From Bacillota bacterium (GTDB taxonomy: Bacteria; Bacillota; Clostridia; Clostridiales; Clostridiaceae): 62,406 bases of DNA. The translations under genes and the position numbers were made by a program. Within the stretch, counting starts at the first letter, position 1. The number at the start of each line of letters is the position of its first letter. Positions 37,027-45,533 of this stretch are shown piece after piece. The notes below the pieces were generated by a model, which saw nothing but the letters and a program-made list of their open reading frames with translations, had not been told where the DNA came from and searched no databases. The stretch is taken from NCBI GenBank assembly GCA_021781745.1, contig JAJXWH010000032.1, positions 1-62,406 on the forward strand, read 5' to 3'.

Positions 37027-37055
37027 ATCATACATTTTATATATCAATTTGTCAA
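37027..37055 (-). promoter_or_regulatory. Sigma-A promoter of importer operon
   Basis: TTGACA (37055-37050), 17-base spacer, TATGAT (37032-37027). The transcript leader to the permease start would be about 390 bases. Confidence 0.75.
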
Positions 37056-37218
37056 GTATTTCTATTTTATATTCATAAATTAATCATTAATAATTCTTTT
37101 GTTTAATTTCAAATCAAGGAAAACAATATTAAAAATGCAAAAATAAAGTTCAAACATTCAAAATTAATATAATAAAGAATGCAGAACTTTATCTCTTTAG
37201 CCAAGATTATAATATAAT

Positions 37219-37650
37219 TCAACTTAAAGCTATAATAATGACTCCTATTGTTATTAAAACTATTCCGGCTATTATCCCTTTATTTACCTCTTCACCTAAA
37301 ATAATTATTGATAATATTACTGAAATTACTACACTTAATTTATCTATTGGTGCAACTTTCCCAACAGTTCCATATTTCAGCGCTAAGAAATAAAACAACC
37401 ACGAAAGCGCTCCAGCTACCCCACTTAATGTAATAAATAAAAGTAGTTTTTTATTTGAAATCAATTCTGGAATTTTACCGATCTTACCCTGAAAAGAAAC
37501 AACTCCCACAAGAAATACTGCCATTATTATTGACCTTACAGTTGTAGCAGTATTAGCATCTACTGATTGAAGACCAATTTTCCCAAAAATTGAAACTAGT
37601 GACGCTGTAACAGCAGATAATAATGCAAAAATTAACCATAAATAATTCAT
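37219..37650 (-). CDS. EamA-type (DMT superfamily) small transporter
   Basis: This 143-residue protein has one EamA repeat of about five membrane helices (LIFALLSAVTASLVSIFGKIGL, GALSWLFYFLALKYG, VISVILSIIILGEEV). Single-repeat members act as dimers and usually export small metabolites. It is the third gene of an operon with a TNSSS-motif protein and a radical SAM enzyme; spacing to the latter is 35 bases. Export of a modified product is a hypothesis. Confidence 0.8.
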   Translation of the reverse strand: MNYLWLIFALLSAVTASLVSIFGKIGLQSVDANTATTVRSIIMAVFLVGVVSFQGKIGKIPELISNKKLLLFITLSGVAGALSWLFYFLALKYGTVGKVAPIDKLSVVISVILSIIILGEEVNKGIIAGIVLITIGVIIIALS

Positions 37651-37685
37651 AAAAATATCTTCCTTTATATTAATTCTAAAATAAT

Positions 37686-38711
37686 TTACTTATAACAAAA
37701 AGCAATAGAATCATAATAGGCACATTTTCCCCTACAAGCCTCTTTACTTTTGCATTCATTCTTGCAATTATTTCTCATGATGTTATTTCGATATTTATCA
37801 TATTTATTCATCCAAATATCCTGAAATTTATAGTGTTTAAGATTATAACTAAACCTATCATCGTTTGCAAAAGAACACGGCTTTACATTTAAATTTTCAT
37901 CTATATATACTGAAAAAAAGCCACACTCACACGAATCGATATAATCAACATCTATTTCTGTATATTTCATTAATAATGGTACAAAACAAGCATCAAAGCC
38001 GATTCTTATATTCGCATTATTTTTATCAATCAAACTAATAAATTTATCTAGTTTATCATCCATCTTTAAGCATTTATCCAAACCTGCTCTACCCCTAGGC
38101 TTATAAGTGAGAAAAATCACTCCGTTAACATTACTTAATGACTCATCATATTTTCCCTTTAAAATATCTATTGCATCAGCAATTGATTCATTATCTAGGA
38201 CAAAATGAATATTAGTCTTTATACCTTCATCAGTAAGTATTTTTATTTTATCTTTATTTATTTCCTTAGCTTTACTAACGGAAACAGCAACTGCACCAAC
38301 TTTATCCTTTATCTTCGATGCAATTTCCTTACTAATATGAATTCCATTTGTAGTGAAATTGGCAACTATGCCTTTTGAAAGTGTTATATCTAATATTTCA
38401 ATAAAATTAGGATGTTCTAGAGGCTCTCCACCTCCTAAAGCTACTTGAAATACATTACCCCATTGCTCATTTTGTAAAGATGATAACACATATTCATACT
38501 CCTCTAATGACATAAATTCTCCATTATCAGAGCTATCTTTATAACAGAACTCACATCCCTTTGTACAATGATTACTAATTGAAATATCTGCTAATTCAGG
38601 CCACGGTGCAAACAAAGGATCGCTCTTTATATTTGTTCCCCAGCGCATTGTGACCCCAGTATTTGTATCTCCAAAGAAATTATATCCATTTGAATGTCTT
38701 CTTATATTCAT
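37686..38711 (-). CDS. Radical SAM/SPASM-domain protein
   Basis: This 341-residue protein has the CxxxCxxC motif CTKGCEFCYKD at about 53-59, GGGEP at about 92-96 for SAM binding, and a C-terminal SPASM-like region with many Cys (CECGFFSVYIDENLNVKPC, CKNECKSKEACRGKC). SPASM enzymes commonly modify peptides or small proteins. The start overlaps the preceding gene by 4 bases, so it is translationally coupled to the TNSSS-motif protein, its most likely partner or substrate. The reaction cannot be told from the sequence. Confidence 0.88.
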   Translation of the reverse strand: MNIRRHSNGYNFFGDTNTGVTMRWGTNIKSDPLFAPWPELADISISNHCTKGCEFCYKDSSDNGEFMSLEEYEYVLSSLQNEQWGNVFQVALGGGEPLEHPNFIEILDITLSKGIVANFTTNGIHISKEIASKIKDKVGAVAVSVSKAKEINKDKIKILTDEGIKTNIHFVLDNESIADAIDILKGKYDESLSNVNGVIFLTYKPRGRAGLDKCLKMDDKLDKFISLIDKNNANIRIGFDACFVPLLMKYTEIDVDYIDSCECGFFSVYIDENLNVKPCSFANDDRFSYNLKHYKFQDIWMNKYDKYRNNIMRNNCKNECKSKEACRGKCAYYDSIAFCYK

Positions 38712-39139
38712 TTTTCTTCCCTTGGTAATGGAATTACTCCAGAATCCTTTATAACTTGTATAGAACTAAACCCCTTTAATTCAGCAGATAATCTTCCATT
38801 TACAAAGTACTCTCCATATATATAAGCCCATAAATCATCATCACTTAATGTTGAAAAATTAACATCATCAATTGATTTTTCAAAAGAATCATCATATTTG
38901 CAATCTCGTTTTTTGAGTAGTGCATATCTTTTTGAGTAAACTTGTCTATCTAATAGATCTACTTTTTCACCATTATTTATCAAGTCTTCTCGAATAACAT
39001 TATATATTCTCGTTTTCTTCTCATTGTTAGTATAAAATTCAGGTTTCTTTCCTTTCATAAATTCTACAAAATCTACATTCATAGACACTATGTAGCTTAC
39101 TGAACTACTATTTGTTACAAAGTCAGTTCTAATTTTCAT
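38708..39139 (-). CDS. TNSSS-motif hypothetical protein
   Basis: This 143-residue cytoplasmic protein begins MKIRTDFVTNSSSVSYIV, a conserved N-terminal motif (K-I-R-x-D-F-V-T-N-S-S-S) seen at the start of many otherwise dissimilar uncharacterised proteins. The rest is charged, with Lys/Asp-rich stretches and no recognised domain. It is first gene of a three-gene operon with a radical SAM/SPASM enzyme and an EamA transporter, under a promoter with an upstream repeat block and a hexaloop attenuator. ATG 39139 follows GGAGGAG by 9 bases. Confidence 0.75.
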   Translation of the reverse strand: MKIRTDFVTNSSSVSYIVSMNVDFVEFMKGKKPEFYTNNEKKTRIYNVIREDLINNGEKVDLLDRQVYSKRYALLKKRDCKYDDSFEKSIDDVNFSTLSDDDLWAYIYGEYFVNGRLSAELKGFSSIQVIKDSGVIPLPREEK

Positions 39140-39161
39140 AATAATCAACTCCTCCTAAAAC

Positions 39162-39203
39162 AAAAAAGGAACATTAGCTTTTAGCTAATGTTCCTCTTTG
39201 AAC
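39162..39203 (-). promoter_or_regulatory. Hexaloop attenuator, radical SAM operon leader
   Basis: Minus strand GTTC-AAAGAG-GAAC (39203-39190) overlaps terminator GGAACATTAGCT/AGCTAATGTTCC (39194-39168) with a six-T tail. The predicted transcript begins near 39220, so only one hexaloop hairpin fits. Confidence 0.8.
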
Positions 39204-39225
39204 TTACTTAATTGTTTATAATATA

Positions 39226-39254
39226 ATAATATGATACAAATAATTAAATGTCAA
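39226..39254 (-). promoter_or_regulatory. Sigma-A promoter of radical SAM operon
   Basis: TTGACA (39254-39249), 17-base spacer, TATTAT (39231-39226). Confidence 0.8.
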
Positions 39255-39260
39255 TAAATA

Positions 39261-39300
39261 TTATTAGGTTTTATTATGTTTTATTAGGTTTTATAATAAA
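39261..39300 (-). promoter_or_regulatory. 10-bp phased repeat block (activator position)
   Basis: TTATTAGGTT, TTATTATGTT, TTATTAGGTT, TTATAATAAA in exact 10-bp steps on the plus strand, starting 6 bases upstream of the -35. This is the cleanest example of the repeat in the window. Confidence 0.65.
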
Positions 39301-39432
39301 TATTTGACTAGTTAATCTATTAGGTTATATTATCCTAACCTTAGTCCTTATAATTAACAATTTATTTTATTCTTTATCACAAGTCAGAAATGGAGTTGAA
39401 AAGTTTATAATAAATATAAATATGGTTCCTAC

Positions 39433-39463
39433 TCAGACAGCATCCGAATGTAGGAACCAATTT
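39433..39463 (-). terminator. Terminator of regulator copy 3
   Basis: Approximate coordinates. GGTTCCTAC/GTAGGAACC inverted repeat after the regulator stop; the downstream minus-strand sequence is AT-rich (ATATTTATATTTATT) without a pure T-run. Confidence 0.5.
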
Positions 39464-39498
39464 GCAACATATATAAAAGGAATAATTTTTTAACTTTT

Positions 39499-40476
39499 TT
39501 ATGTTTCTCCAACAATTTTCCCTGAATCCGATAAATCGTATCCTCTTTGATCACCAAATTCCTCCCTAAAATTTTCAGATTTTAGTATATTAATAATATC
39601 ATTAATAAGAAATTGAGAAATATTGTCTTTTTTTAAGACTAAATCATATCTTTCTTTTTGTATTGGAACAAAATCAAGTTCCTTAGAGTGTAAAAAAGTA
39701 CGTTCTGTTCCTATTCCTAAATCAGCATTTCCTCTAGCTACTGCACTTGCAATAGCAGTTGGCGAAAAAGTCTCTTTATCATATCCATTTATTTCACTTC
39801 CACTTATTCCAAGTTGTTTCAAATGTTGATCCAGTAAAATCCTGCTTCCACTGCCTGGCTCTCTATTGATAATCGAAATATCATCTCTTCTCAAATCTTC
39901 CCATCCTTTAATTTGTTTAGGGTTATTTTTAGTTACATAAAAGCCTTGTATTCTGTAACATAAATTTATAACGATGGTTGAAATTCCCGGAAGCATTCTT
40001 TTAACAAATGGTACATTATATTCACCAGTCTCACCATCCCAAATATGTGAAGCTACTGCATGAACTTCATTTCTATATAGAGCACTTAATCCACTATAGC
40101 TGGCCTCATAAGCCCTTAAAACATTTATTCCTTTTGCATTATGCTTTAGATTTTTTGATAAAATATCTAAAATATTATCTTGCCCACAAATAATAAAATT
40201 GGTTATTATTGATTTTTTTTCTTCAATATAATTATATCTATTACTCGCTTGTGGACTTTGTTCTATAATTGTTTCGTTTTTATTTTTTATTACTTTTTTT
40301 TCTTTAAGACTTTTGTTTTTAAGTTTATATTCTTCCACATCATCAATATCTACTCTAAGTTTATTACCAACTTTATATCCATTTAATTCTCTTCTTTTTA
40401 TTAGCTCATATACTGTACACTTAGATATTTTTAGCATATCAGCAACTTCTTGCGGCGTTAAAGTTTCATTTGCCAT
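39499..40476 (-). CDS. One-component regulator: HTH plus binding-protein domain (copy 3)
   Basis: This protein of about 325 residues has a helix-turn-helix LTPQEVADMLKISKCTVYELIKRRELNGYKVGNK and a ligand domain from about 95 (FIICGQDNILDILSKNLKH, ASHIWDGETGEYN, INREPGSGSRILLDQHL). It lies between the Mo-nitrogenase operon and the radical SAM operon. ATG 40476 follows GGAGG by 8 bases. Its own upstream region contains a degenerate 10-bp repeat block (40601-40640), consistent with autoregulation. Confidence 0.85.
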   Translation of the reverse strand: MANETLTPQEVADMLKISKCTVYELIKRRELNGYKVGNKLRVDIDDVEEYKLKNKSLKEKKVIKNKNETIIEQSPQASNRYNYIEEKKSIITNFIICGQDNILDILSKNLKHNAKGINVLRAYEASYSGLSALYRNEVHAVASHIWDGETGEYNVPFVKRMLPGISTIVINLCYRIQGFYVTKNNPKQIKGWEDLRRDDISIINREPGSGSRILLDQHLKQLGISGSEINGYDKETFSPTAIASAVARGNADLGIGTERTFLHSKELDFVPIQKERYDLVLKKDNISQFLINDIINILKSENFREEFGDQRGYDLSDSGKIVGET

Positions 40477-40903
40477 CTTACAGTCCTCCATTCCCTCTCT
40501 TGTATATTTATGATTAAAATATACATGGTAACATAAGTTTAATATTATTTATAAAAAGTTTCTATGATGCTTTTAATTATTTCAATATGAATACTTTAAG
40601 GTTTGTTATCTTATGTTTGCTAATATTAGTTTGTATAATAAATATTCGTTACATTTATTATAAATACTTTTAATTAAATATAGCAATATTTTTTATTCAT
40701 TTTTTTAATTTCCATTTCATATTTTAATATCTATATCACAAATTTATCTTATACAACACAATTAACCAAACCCCATTTTATATAATTTAAACGTAAAACT
40801 TTAATAGCAATTATATAAAAAGGTGTTTGGTTTTTATTTAATATTGGAAATTTCATGAATAATTAACAATACACGAATACTTAAACTTTTAATGTTAACA
40901 TAA
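40477..40903. other. Intergenic region between nifV-omega and regulator copy 3
   Basis: It holds the nif operon terminator-like inverted repeat (40764-40832) and a TTATGTTT/TTAGTTTG repeat block (40601-40640) resembling the 10-bp phased repeats. The rest is AT-rich with no gene. Confidence 0.5.
40764..40832. terminator. Long inverted repeat at the end of the nif operon
   Basis: Two 24-base arms beginning AACCAAAC and ending GTTTGGTT with two mismatches, 72 bases after nifV-omega. The right side runs into TTTTTATTT on the plus strand. It is a strong stem; it may be a terminator or a small inverted-repeat element. Confidence 0.6.
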
Positions 40904-41686
40904 TTAATTTATCATTCTTTTTGATGATAATGCTTCAAAATATTTTCCCGAAACTTTAATGAATTCCTGCAAATTACAATTCCCTGCTCTCTCTCCAATT
41001 CCGTCTAATGTGCAATCAACATATTTTGCACCATTCTTTACTGCTTCAAGGGATATAGGAATTGCCATTCCAAAATCATTATGTGCATGAATTTCTATTT
41101 CAATTCCGGTATTATTAATTAAAGTTTTAACTGCATATTTTACTAAGGATGGCATTAATATTCCAACTGTATCTGCATATCTTACTCTTTTCACACCCAT
41201 TTCTCTAACTATGTCACATAGATTAATAAGATAATTAATATCAGCTCTTGATGCATCTTCAAAACCAATAGTAACATCATAGCCTTTATCTCTTGCAAAG
41301 AAAACACATTCCTTTAGATTTTCATTTACCCATTTTTTGTCTCTGCCCAAATTTGAATATATTTGTATATCAGATGTAGGAACACTTATATGAATTATAT
41401 CAGGCTTACAATCAAATGAATTTAATATATCGTCTTTATTCATGCGATTCCATGTAGAAACAAGAGAATTTTCTCTAATATCTAAAATCCTTCTTATACA
41501 TTCCTTTTCCAAATCACCCATTGCAGGTATTCCTGCCTCTATTTGATATATATAGCTCTCATCCATATATCTTGCAATTTCAACTTTTTCATCAATTGAA
41601 AATGCCCTTCCAGCGCTTTGCTCTCCATCTCTTAAGGTAGTATCAACAATATATATATCATTTAAATTGTTGTTTTGTAAACTCAA
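40904..41686 (-). CDS. nifV-omega: Homocitrate synthase omega subunit, nif-operon copy
   Basis: This protein of about 260 residues has IVDTTLRDGEQSAGRAFS, HISVPTSDIQIYSNLGRDKK, RYADTVGIL and EIHAHNDFGMA, the catalytic half of homocitrate synthase. Start is placed at TTG 41686, eight bases after GGAGG; the alternatives at 41695 or 41701 overlap the ribosome site. Last gene of the Mo-nitrogenase operon, 21 bases after nifV-alpha. Confidence 0.9.
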   Translation of the reverse strand: MSLQNNNLNDIYIVDTTLRDGEQSAGRAFSIDEKVEIARYMDESYIYQIEAGIPAMGDLEKECIRRILDIRENSLVSTWNRMNKDDILNSFDCKPDIIHISVPTSDIQIYSNLGRDKKWVNENLKECVFFARDKGYDVTIGFEDASRADINYLINLCDIVREMGVKRVRYADTVGILMPSLVKYAVKTLINNTGIEIEIHAHNDFGMAIPISLEAVKNGAKYVDCTLDGIGERAGNCNLQEFIKVSGKYFEALSSKRMIN

Positions 41687-41707
41687 TATATTCACCTCCA
41701 ATTAATC

Positions 41708-42622
41708 CTATACACAACACTTGTAATATATTTCTTTAATTTCATCATTATTTAATCCCCTGCGTTTTTGAGTACTAAATCTTCTCACATTTTCTAGCAT
41801 TACCTTTAGATTATTATGGTTATACTGTATATTTAATTCCTTAAGTTTTATCTCTAGAGCATTTACTCCTGAATGCTTACCTATAATAATATTTCTTTTT
41901 CTTCCTATTTCTTTTGGATCATATGGTTCATAAGTACTTGGATTCTTTGCAATTCCATTTACATGAATTCCTGATTCAACATTAAAGATATCTTCCCCTA
42001 TAAACGGCATATTTCCTTGAAGTTTCTCTTCTATAATTTCTTCAAAAAGATTAAGCACTTGTGGAAATAGTTTATGATCTCCACGAATTTTAATTTTTTC
42101 TAAAAAAGAAATTGAACCTAAGATTTCTTCAAGTGGAGCATATCCACCAATTCCTGCAAATGATGTTACTACCTTTTTTCCTCCAAGTTTAATCCATTCC
42201 AATATCATTGCAGTAGCAGAATTATAATCATTTTTAATGCACATTTCAATATTATCTCCAAAATTACTTCTTATTTGAGAAAATATTTTTTCATAATCAT
42301 AAAATATCACATCATCTAATCCAACAAACCTAATGTTTCTATAGGCATTTAAGTTTAATTCTTTTTTAAAAATTTCATAAAAATCATAATTATTTTTCAT
42401 TTCGATTATTTTATTGCTACATATAACAAAGTTAATTCCTTCTGGTAATGGTGATAATGCCTTGTAAAGCTCTTGAGTAATTTCTATATAACCACTTCCT
42501 ATTTTATATAGTAATTTTATTAATTCTTTTATTTGCGAAACTTTAAATTTAATCTTATCACCATACAACTCATTTAAAACAACAATAGTTCTATCAATAA
42601 TTTCAATTCTTTTTTCCTCCAT
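41708..42622 (-). CDS. nifV-alpha: Homocitrate synthase alpha subunit, nif-operon copy
   Basis: This 304-residue protein has IIDRTIVVLNELYG in place of the TLRDGEQ start, then FAGIGGYAPLEE, VESGIHVNGIAKNPSTYE and IIIGKHSGVNALEIKLKE. It is the partner of nifV-omega. The 187 bases upstream contain GGGTTCC/GGAGCCC that could pair, but no AAnGnn hexaloop or terminator. Confidence 0.9.
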   Translation of the reverse strand: MEEKRIEIIDRTIVVLNELYGDKIKFKVSQIKELIKLLYKIGSGYIEITQELYKALSPLPEGINFVICSNKIIEMKNNYDFYEIFKKELNLNAYRNIRFVGLDDVIFYDYEKIFSQIRSNFGDNIEMCIKNDYNSATAMILEWIKLGGKKVVTSFAGIGGYAPLEEILGSISFLEKIKIRGDHKLFPQVLNLFEEIIEEKLQGNMPFIGEDIFNVESGIHVNGIAKNPSTYEPYDPKEIGRKRNIIIGKHSGVNALEIKLKELNIQYNHNNLKVMLENVRRFSTQKRRGLNNDEIKEIYYKCCV

Positions 42623-42809
42623 TACTCAATCACCACCATATTATAATATTCTTTATTGAAGACTTAGTTTAGTTTTAGGGCTCCATAATCATTAATATTT
42701 AGCTACTAATAATTATATAAATGTATGAATAGCATTTTGATTAAGGAACCCAGTATTACATAAAATCACACTTCTTTTTCAAACTGCTAACTGTTACCTG
42801 TTAACTGGT

Positions 42810-45533
42810 TTAAGCTCTTAATATTTCCTTAACCTCTGTTCCTTTTAAAATCACTTCGGCTGCTTTTTCAACCGCTGTTTCAATAGTATCACATGTCATA
42901 AACACATCTATACCCATGTCTTTAAACTTATTCTTTGGTCCGTCACCAATTCTAAGACATAATACTCCATTACAATCAGAAACAACTTTAGATAATTTAG
43001 CAAATTTATCTTCTTCCTCATCGCACTCTTCTTGCCCATTACAGTATTTATCTACATCTCTTTTTTCTACATATCTTACATCTCCATTTTTATATTCATA
43101 GATATAAAACTCTGAAGCATGTCCAAAATGCATATCAACTCCTATGCCACTTTTCGAAGCCACTGCGAATTTCAATGATTTTTCTTCACTTTCAGCTGTA
43201 TTTATAGTAAGTTTACTAAATTTTTGAGATTGATCGTCTCCAAGTAATCCAATTGCATCAGCTCTACATTGTTTGCAATGATACATTTGTTTTATATTTA
43301 CTTCACATTTTTTTCTTAAGTCCATTATTTCTTTGTTAGTTGTAAGAGGCATATTTTCAAATACACTACCTTTTACTGGTATCATTTGCATTATATTAGT
43401 TATTCCAGCTCCAAGCTCTTTAACTTTTTTTGTTATTTCTTCAATATGATGATCATTAATTCCCTTTAGCATTACAATATTAACTTTAACCATAATTCCT
43501 CTATCAGATAGATATTTAAGACCTGATAGTTGATTATTTAAAAGAATTTGAGCACCTTCTTCACCAGTATAAGTAACTCCAAGATAATCTACATATTTAT
43601 ATACCTTTGCTGTTATTTTAGGATCTATAGCATTCATAGTTATTGTTACGTGGCTTACTCCTAAATTTATTAATTCTTGAGCATAAAATGGCAGCATTAA
43701 ACCATTAGTCGATAAACAAAATGTAACTTCCGGATCATGTTCTCTTATAAGTTCAAGAGTTTTCTTTACATTATCAAAGTTAGCTAAAGCATCTCCAGGA
43801 CCTGCTATTCCAACTACTTTTAAATTATCCATTTGAGATTTTACATATTTATATTTTGCAAAAGCTTCTTCTGGAGATAATACCTCTGTTGTAACTCCTG
43901 GTCTGCTTTCATTAACACAATCAAATTTTCTTAAACAATAATTACAGCTTATGTTACACTTTGGTGCTATAGGAAGATGCATTCTTGCGTATTTATGAGC
44001 TGAATCACAGCTAAAACAAGGATGAGTTTTTGTTTTTTCCTCTACTTCTTCTTTACTTATAACTTTTAATTCCATATTTTTTTCCTCCTTTATTACTGTG
44101 CCTTCATTTATTACTAATTCTTCATCTTTTACTGTGGTTTCTTCTATTTTTTCTTCTTTATAAAATTCATTATAAATATTCTTTCTAAAAGTCATTTCTG
44201 TTTTTGCTAACATTACATTTGTAATTTGATCCCCTAAATTAAGAGAACCCTCATATCCTATAGATAAAATTCTTTGTCCGCCAATTCTATCGTGAATTGG
44301 AAATGCCGCTCTAATTAATGGAATTTTATGCTTCTCCTCTATTCTTCTACCATCAGAACTTCCAAGCATTACATTAACATTTAAATCAAGAGCTAGTTTT
44401 TCTATAGTTTTAAAATCTGCTTCATCAATTATTACACATTTATCTGCAAATAATTGTTTGGATAACTCATCAACTTCTTCTCTTAAGCTTGGCTCTAATC
44501 CCTTACAAACATCTCCAGTTGCAATAATCATAGGAACTACACCATTTTCTATAGCCATTCTTGCTGTTGAATATACAAAATCAGGTTCACCAAAGATTGC
44601 TATCCTTGCTTCCGCATTATATTTATGAGAATCTATCATAGCATCTAAATATCTGCCTCTTTGTTTTTTATACTTTTCAGGGATAGGATTTCCAGAAACT
44701 TCAGATAAAACTTTTAGGAATTTATCTGTATCTCTTAAACCTCTAGGGATATTAATTCTGTAATTTTTAACACCAAAGGTATTTTCTAAATAACCACCAA
44801 CAGAATATTCTTCCTTTATAAATGTAGTCAGTTCAACTGTAGCCTTAGCACCACCCATAAATTTAATATCATCAATACTTGTACCATTGTATGGCAGTCT
44901 ATTATATTTTTTACTGTGTACCCCATCCAAGTTTTCTGATAAATCTGGAAGTAATATATAATCAATGTTGAAGTCTTCTAATATCTCTTTTAATTCTCTG
45001 GTATCCGCACTACTTATAGGGCCAGTCACAATATTTACCTTATCATTCTTTGCACTATTCATTTCAATATTTTCCACAACAGATCTAAGTGCTGTAAAAT
45101 GTCCTCCATATTGTGTTCCACCATATCCCGGAGATTTAATTGGTATCAATTTAACCTTACTTTCAGGATGCTTTTCATAAAATATTTTTGAAAGTCTAAC
45201 TATATCTTCGCCAATAGTTTCAGCTAGACAAGTAGTAGCAATACCAATAACCTCTGGATTATATAATTTAATTAAGTTTTCTAATCCTTTAATAAGATTA
45301 TTTTCACCGCCATATACTGTTCCTTCTTCAGTAAGTGAAGATGAAGCAATGTCAACTGGCTCGTTATAATGAGTTGCCATATGTCTTCTAATATATGTAC
45401 TGCATCCTTGAGATCCATGCAGAATTGTCATACAATTTTTAATTCCATATAACGCATTACAAACTCCCATTGGCATACACATTTTGCATGGATTAACAGT
45501 TAAGTTTACATAACTTTCTTTAGCTGTCTTCAT
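42810..45533 (-). CDS. nifN-B: NifN-NifB fusion protein (with C-terminal NifX-like domain)
   Basis: This protein of about 907 residues has three parts. NifN scaffold is at 1-455 (NPCKMCMPMGV, HGSQGCSTYI, TTCLAETIGED). NifB radical SAM core follows at about 495-780 (HPCFSCDSAHKYARMHLP, CNISCNYC, CKQCRADAIG). A NifX/NafY-like domain at about 790-907 begins LKFAVASKSGIGVDMHFGHA. It makes and receives NifB-co for FeMo-co. It overlaps nifE by 14 bases. An internal AAGGAGG followed by ATG at 44075 lies exactly at the NifB domain start, so a separate NifB-NifX protein of about 421 residues may also be made. Confidence 0.95.
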   Translation of the reverse strand: MKTAKESYVNLTVNPCKMCMPMGVCNALYGIKNCMTILHGSQGCSTYIRRHMATHYNEPVDIASSSLTEEGTVYGGENNLIKGLENLIKLYNPEVIGIATTCLAETIGEDIVRLSKIFYEKHPESKVKLIPIKSPGYGGTQYGGHFTALRSVVENIEMNSAKNDKVNIVTGPISSADTRELKEILEDFNIDYILLPDLSENLDGVHSKKYNRLPYNGTSIDDIKFMGGAKATVELTTFIKEEYSVGGYLENTFGVKNYRINIPRGLRDTDKFLKVLSEVSGNPIPEKYKKQRGRYLDAMIDSHKYNAEARIAIFGEPDFVYSTARMAIENGVVPMIIATGDVCKGLEPSLREEVDELSKQLFADKCVIIDEADFKTIEKLALDLNVNVMLGSSDGRRIEEKHKIPLIRAAFPIHDRIGGQRILSIGYEGSLNLGDQITNVMLAKTEMTFRKNIYNEFYKEEKIEETTVKDEELVINEGTVIKEEKNMELKVISKEEVEEKTKTHPCFSCDSAHKYARMHLPIAPKCNISCNYCLRKFDCVNESRPGVTTEVLSPEEAFAKYKYVKSQMDNLKVVGIAGPGDALANFDNVKKTLELIREHDPEVTFCLSTNGLMLPFYAQELINLGVSHVTITMNAIDPKITAKVYKYVDYLGVTYTGEEGAQILLNNQLSGLKYLSDRGIMVKVNIVMLKGINDHHIEEITKKVKELGAGITNIMQMIPVKGSVFENMPLTTNKEIMDLRKKCEVNIKQMYHCKQCRADAIGLLGDDQSQKFSKLTINTAESEEKSLKFAVASKSGIGVDMHFGHASEFYIYEYKNGDVRYVEKRDVDKYCNGQEECDEEEDKFAKLSKVVSDCNGVLCLRIGDGPKNKFKDMGIDVFMTCDTIETAVEKAAEVILKGTEVKEILRA
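44075..44090 (-). promoter_or_regulatory. Internal ribosome site and start for NifB domain
   Basis: AAGGAGG at 44090-44084, 8 bases, ATG at 44075-44073, in frame within nifN-B. The resulting protein would begin MELKVISKEEVEEK, in the same position as the N-terminus of the stand-alone NifB. Confidence 0.6.
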
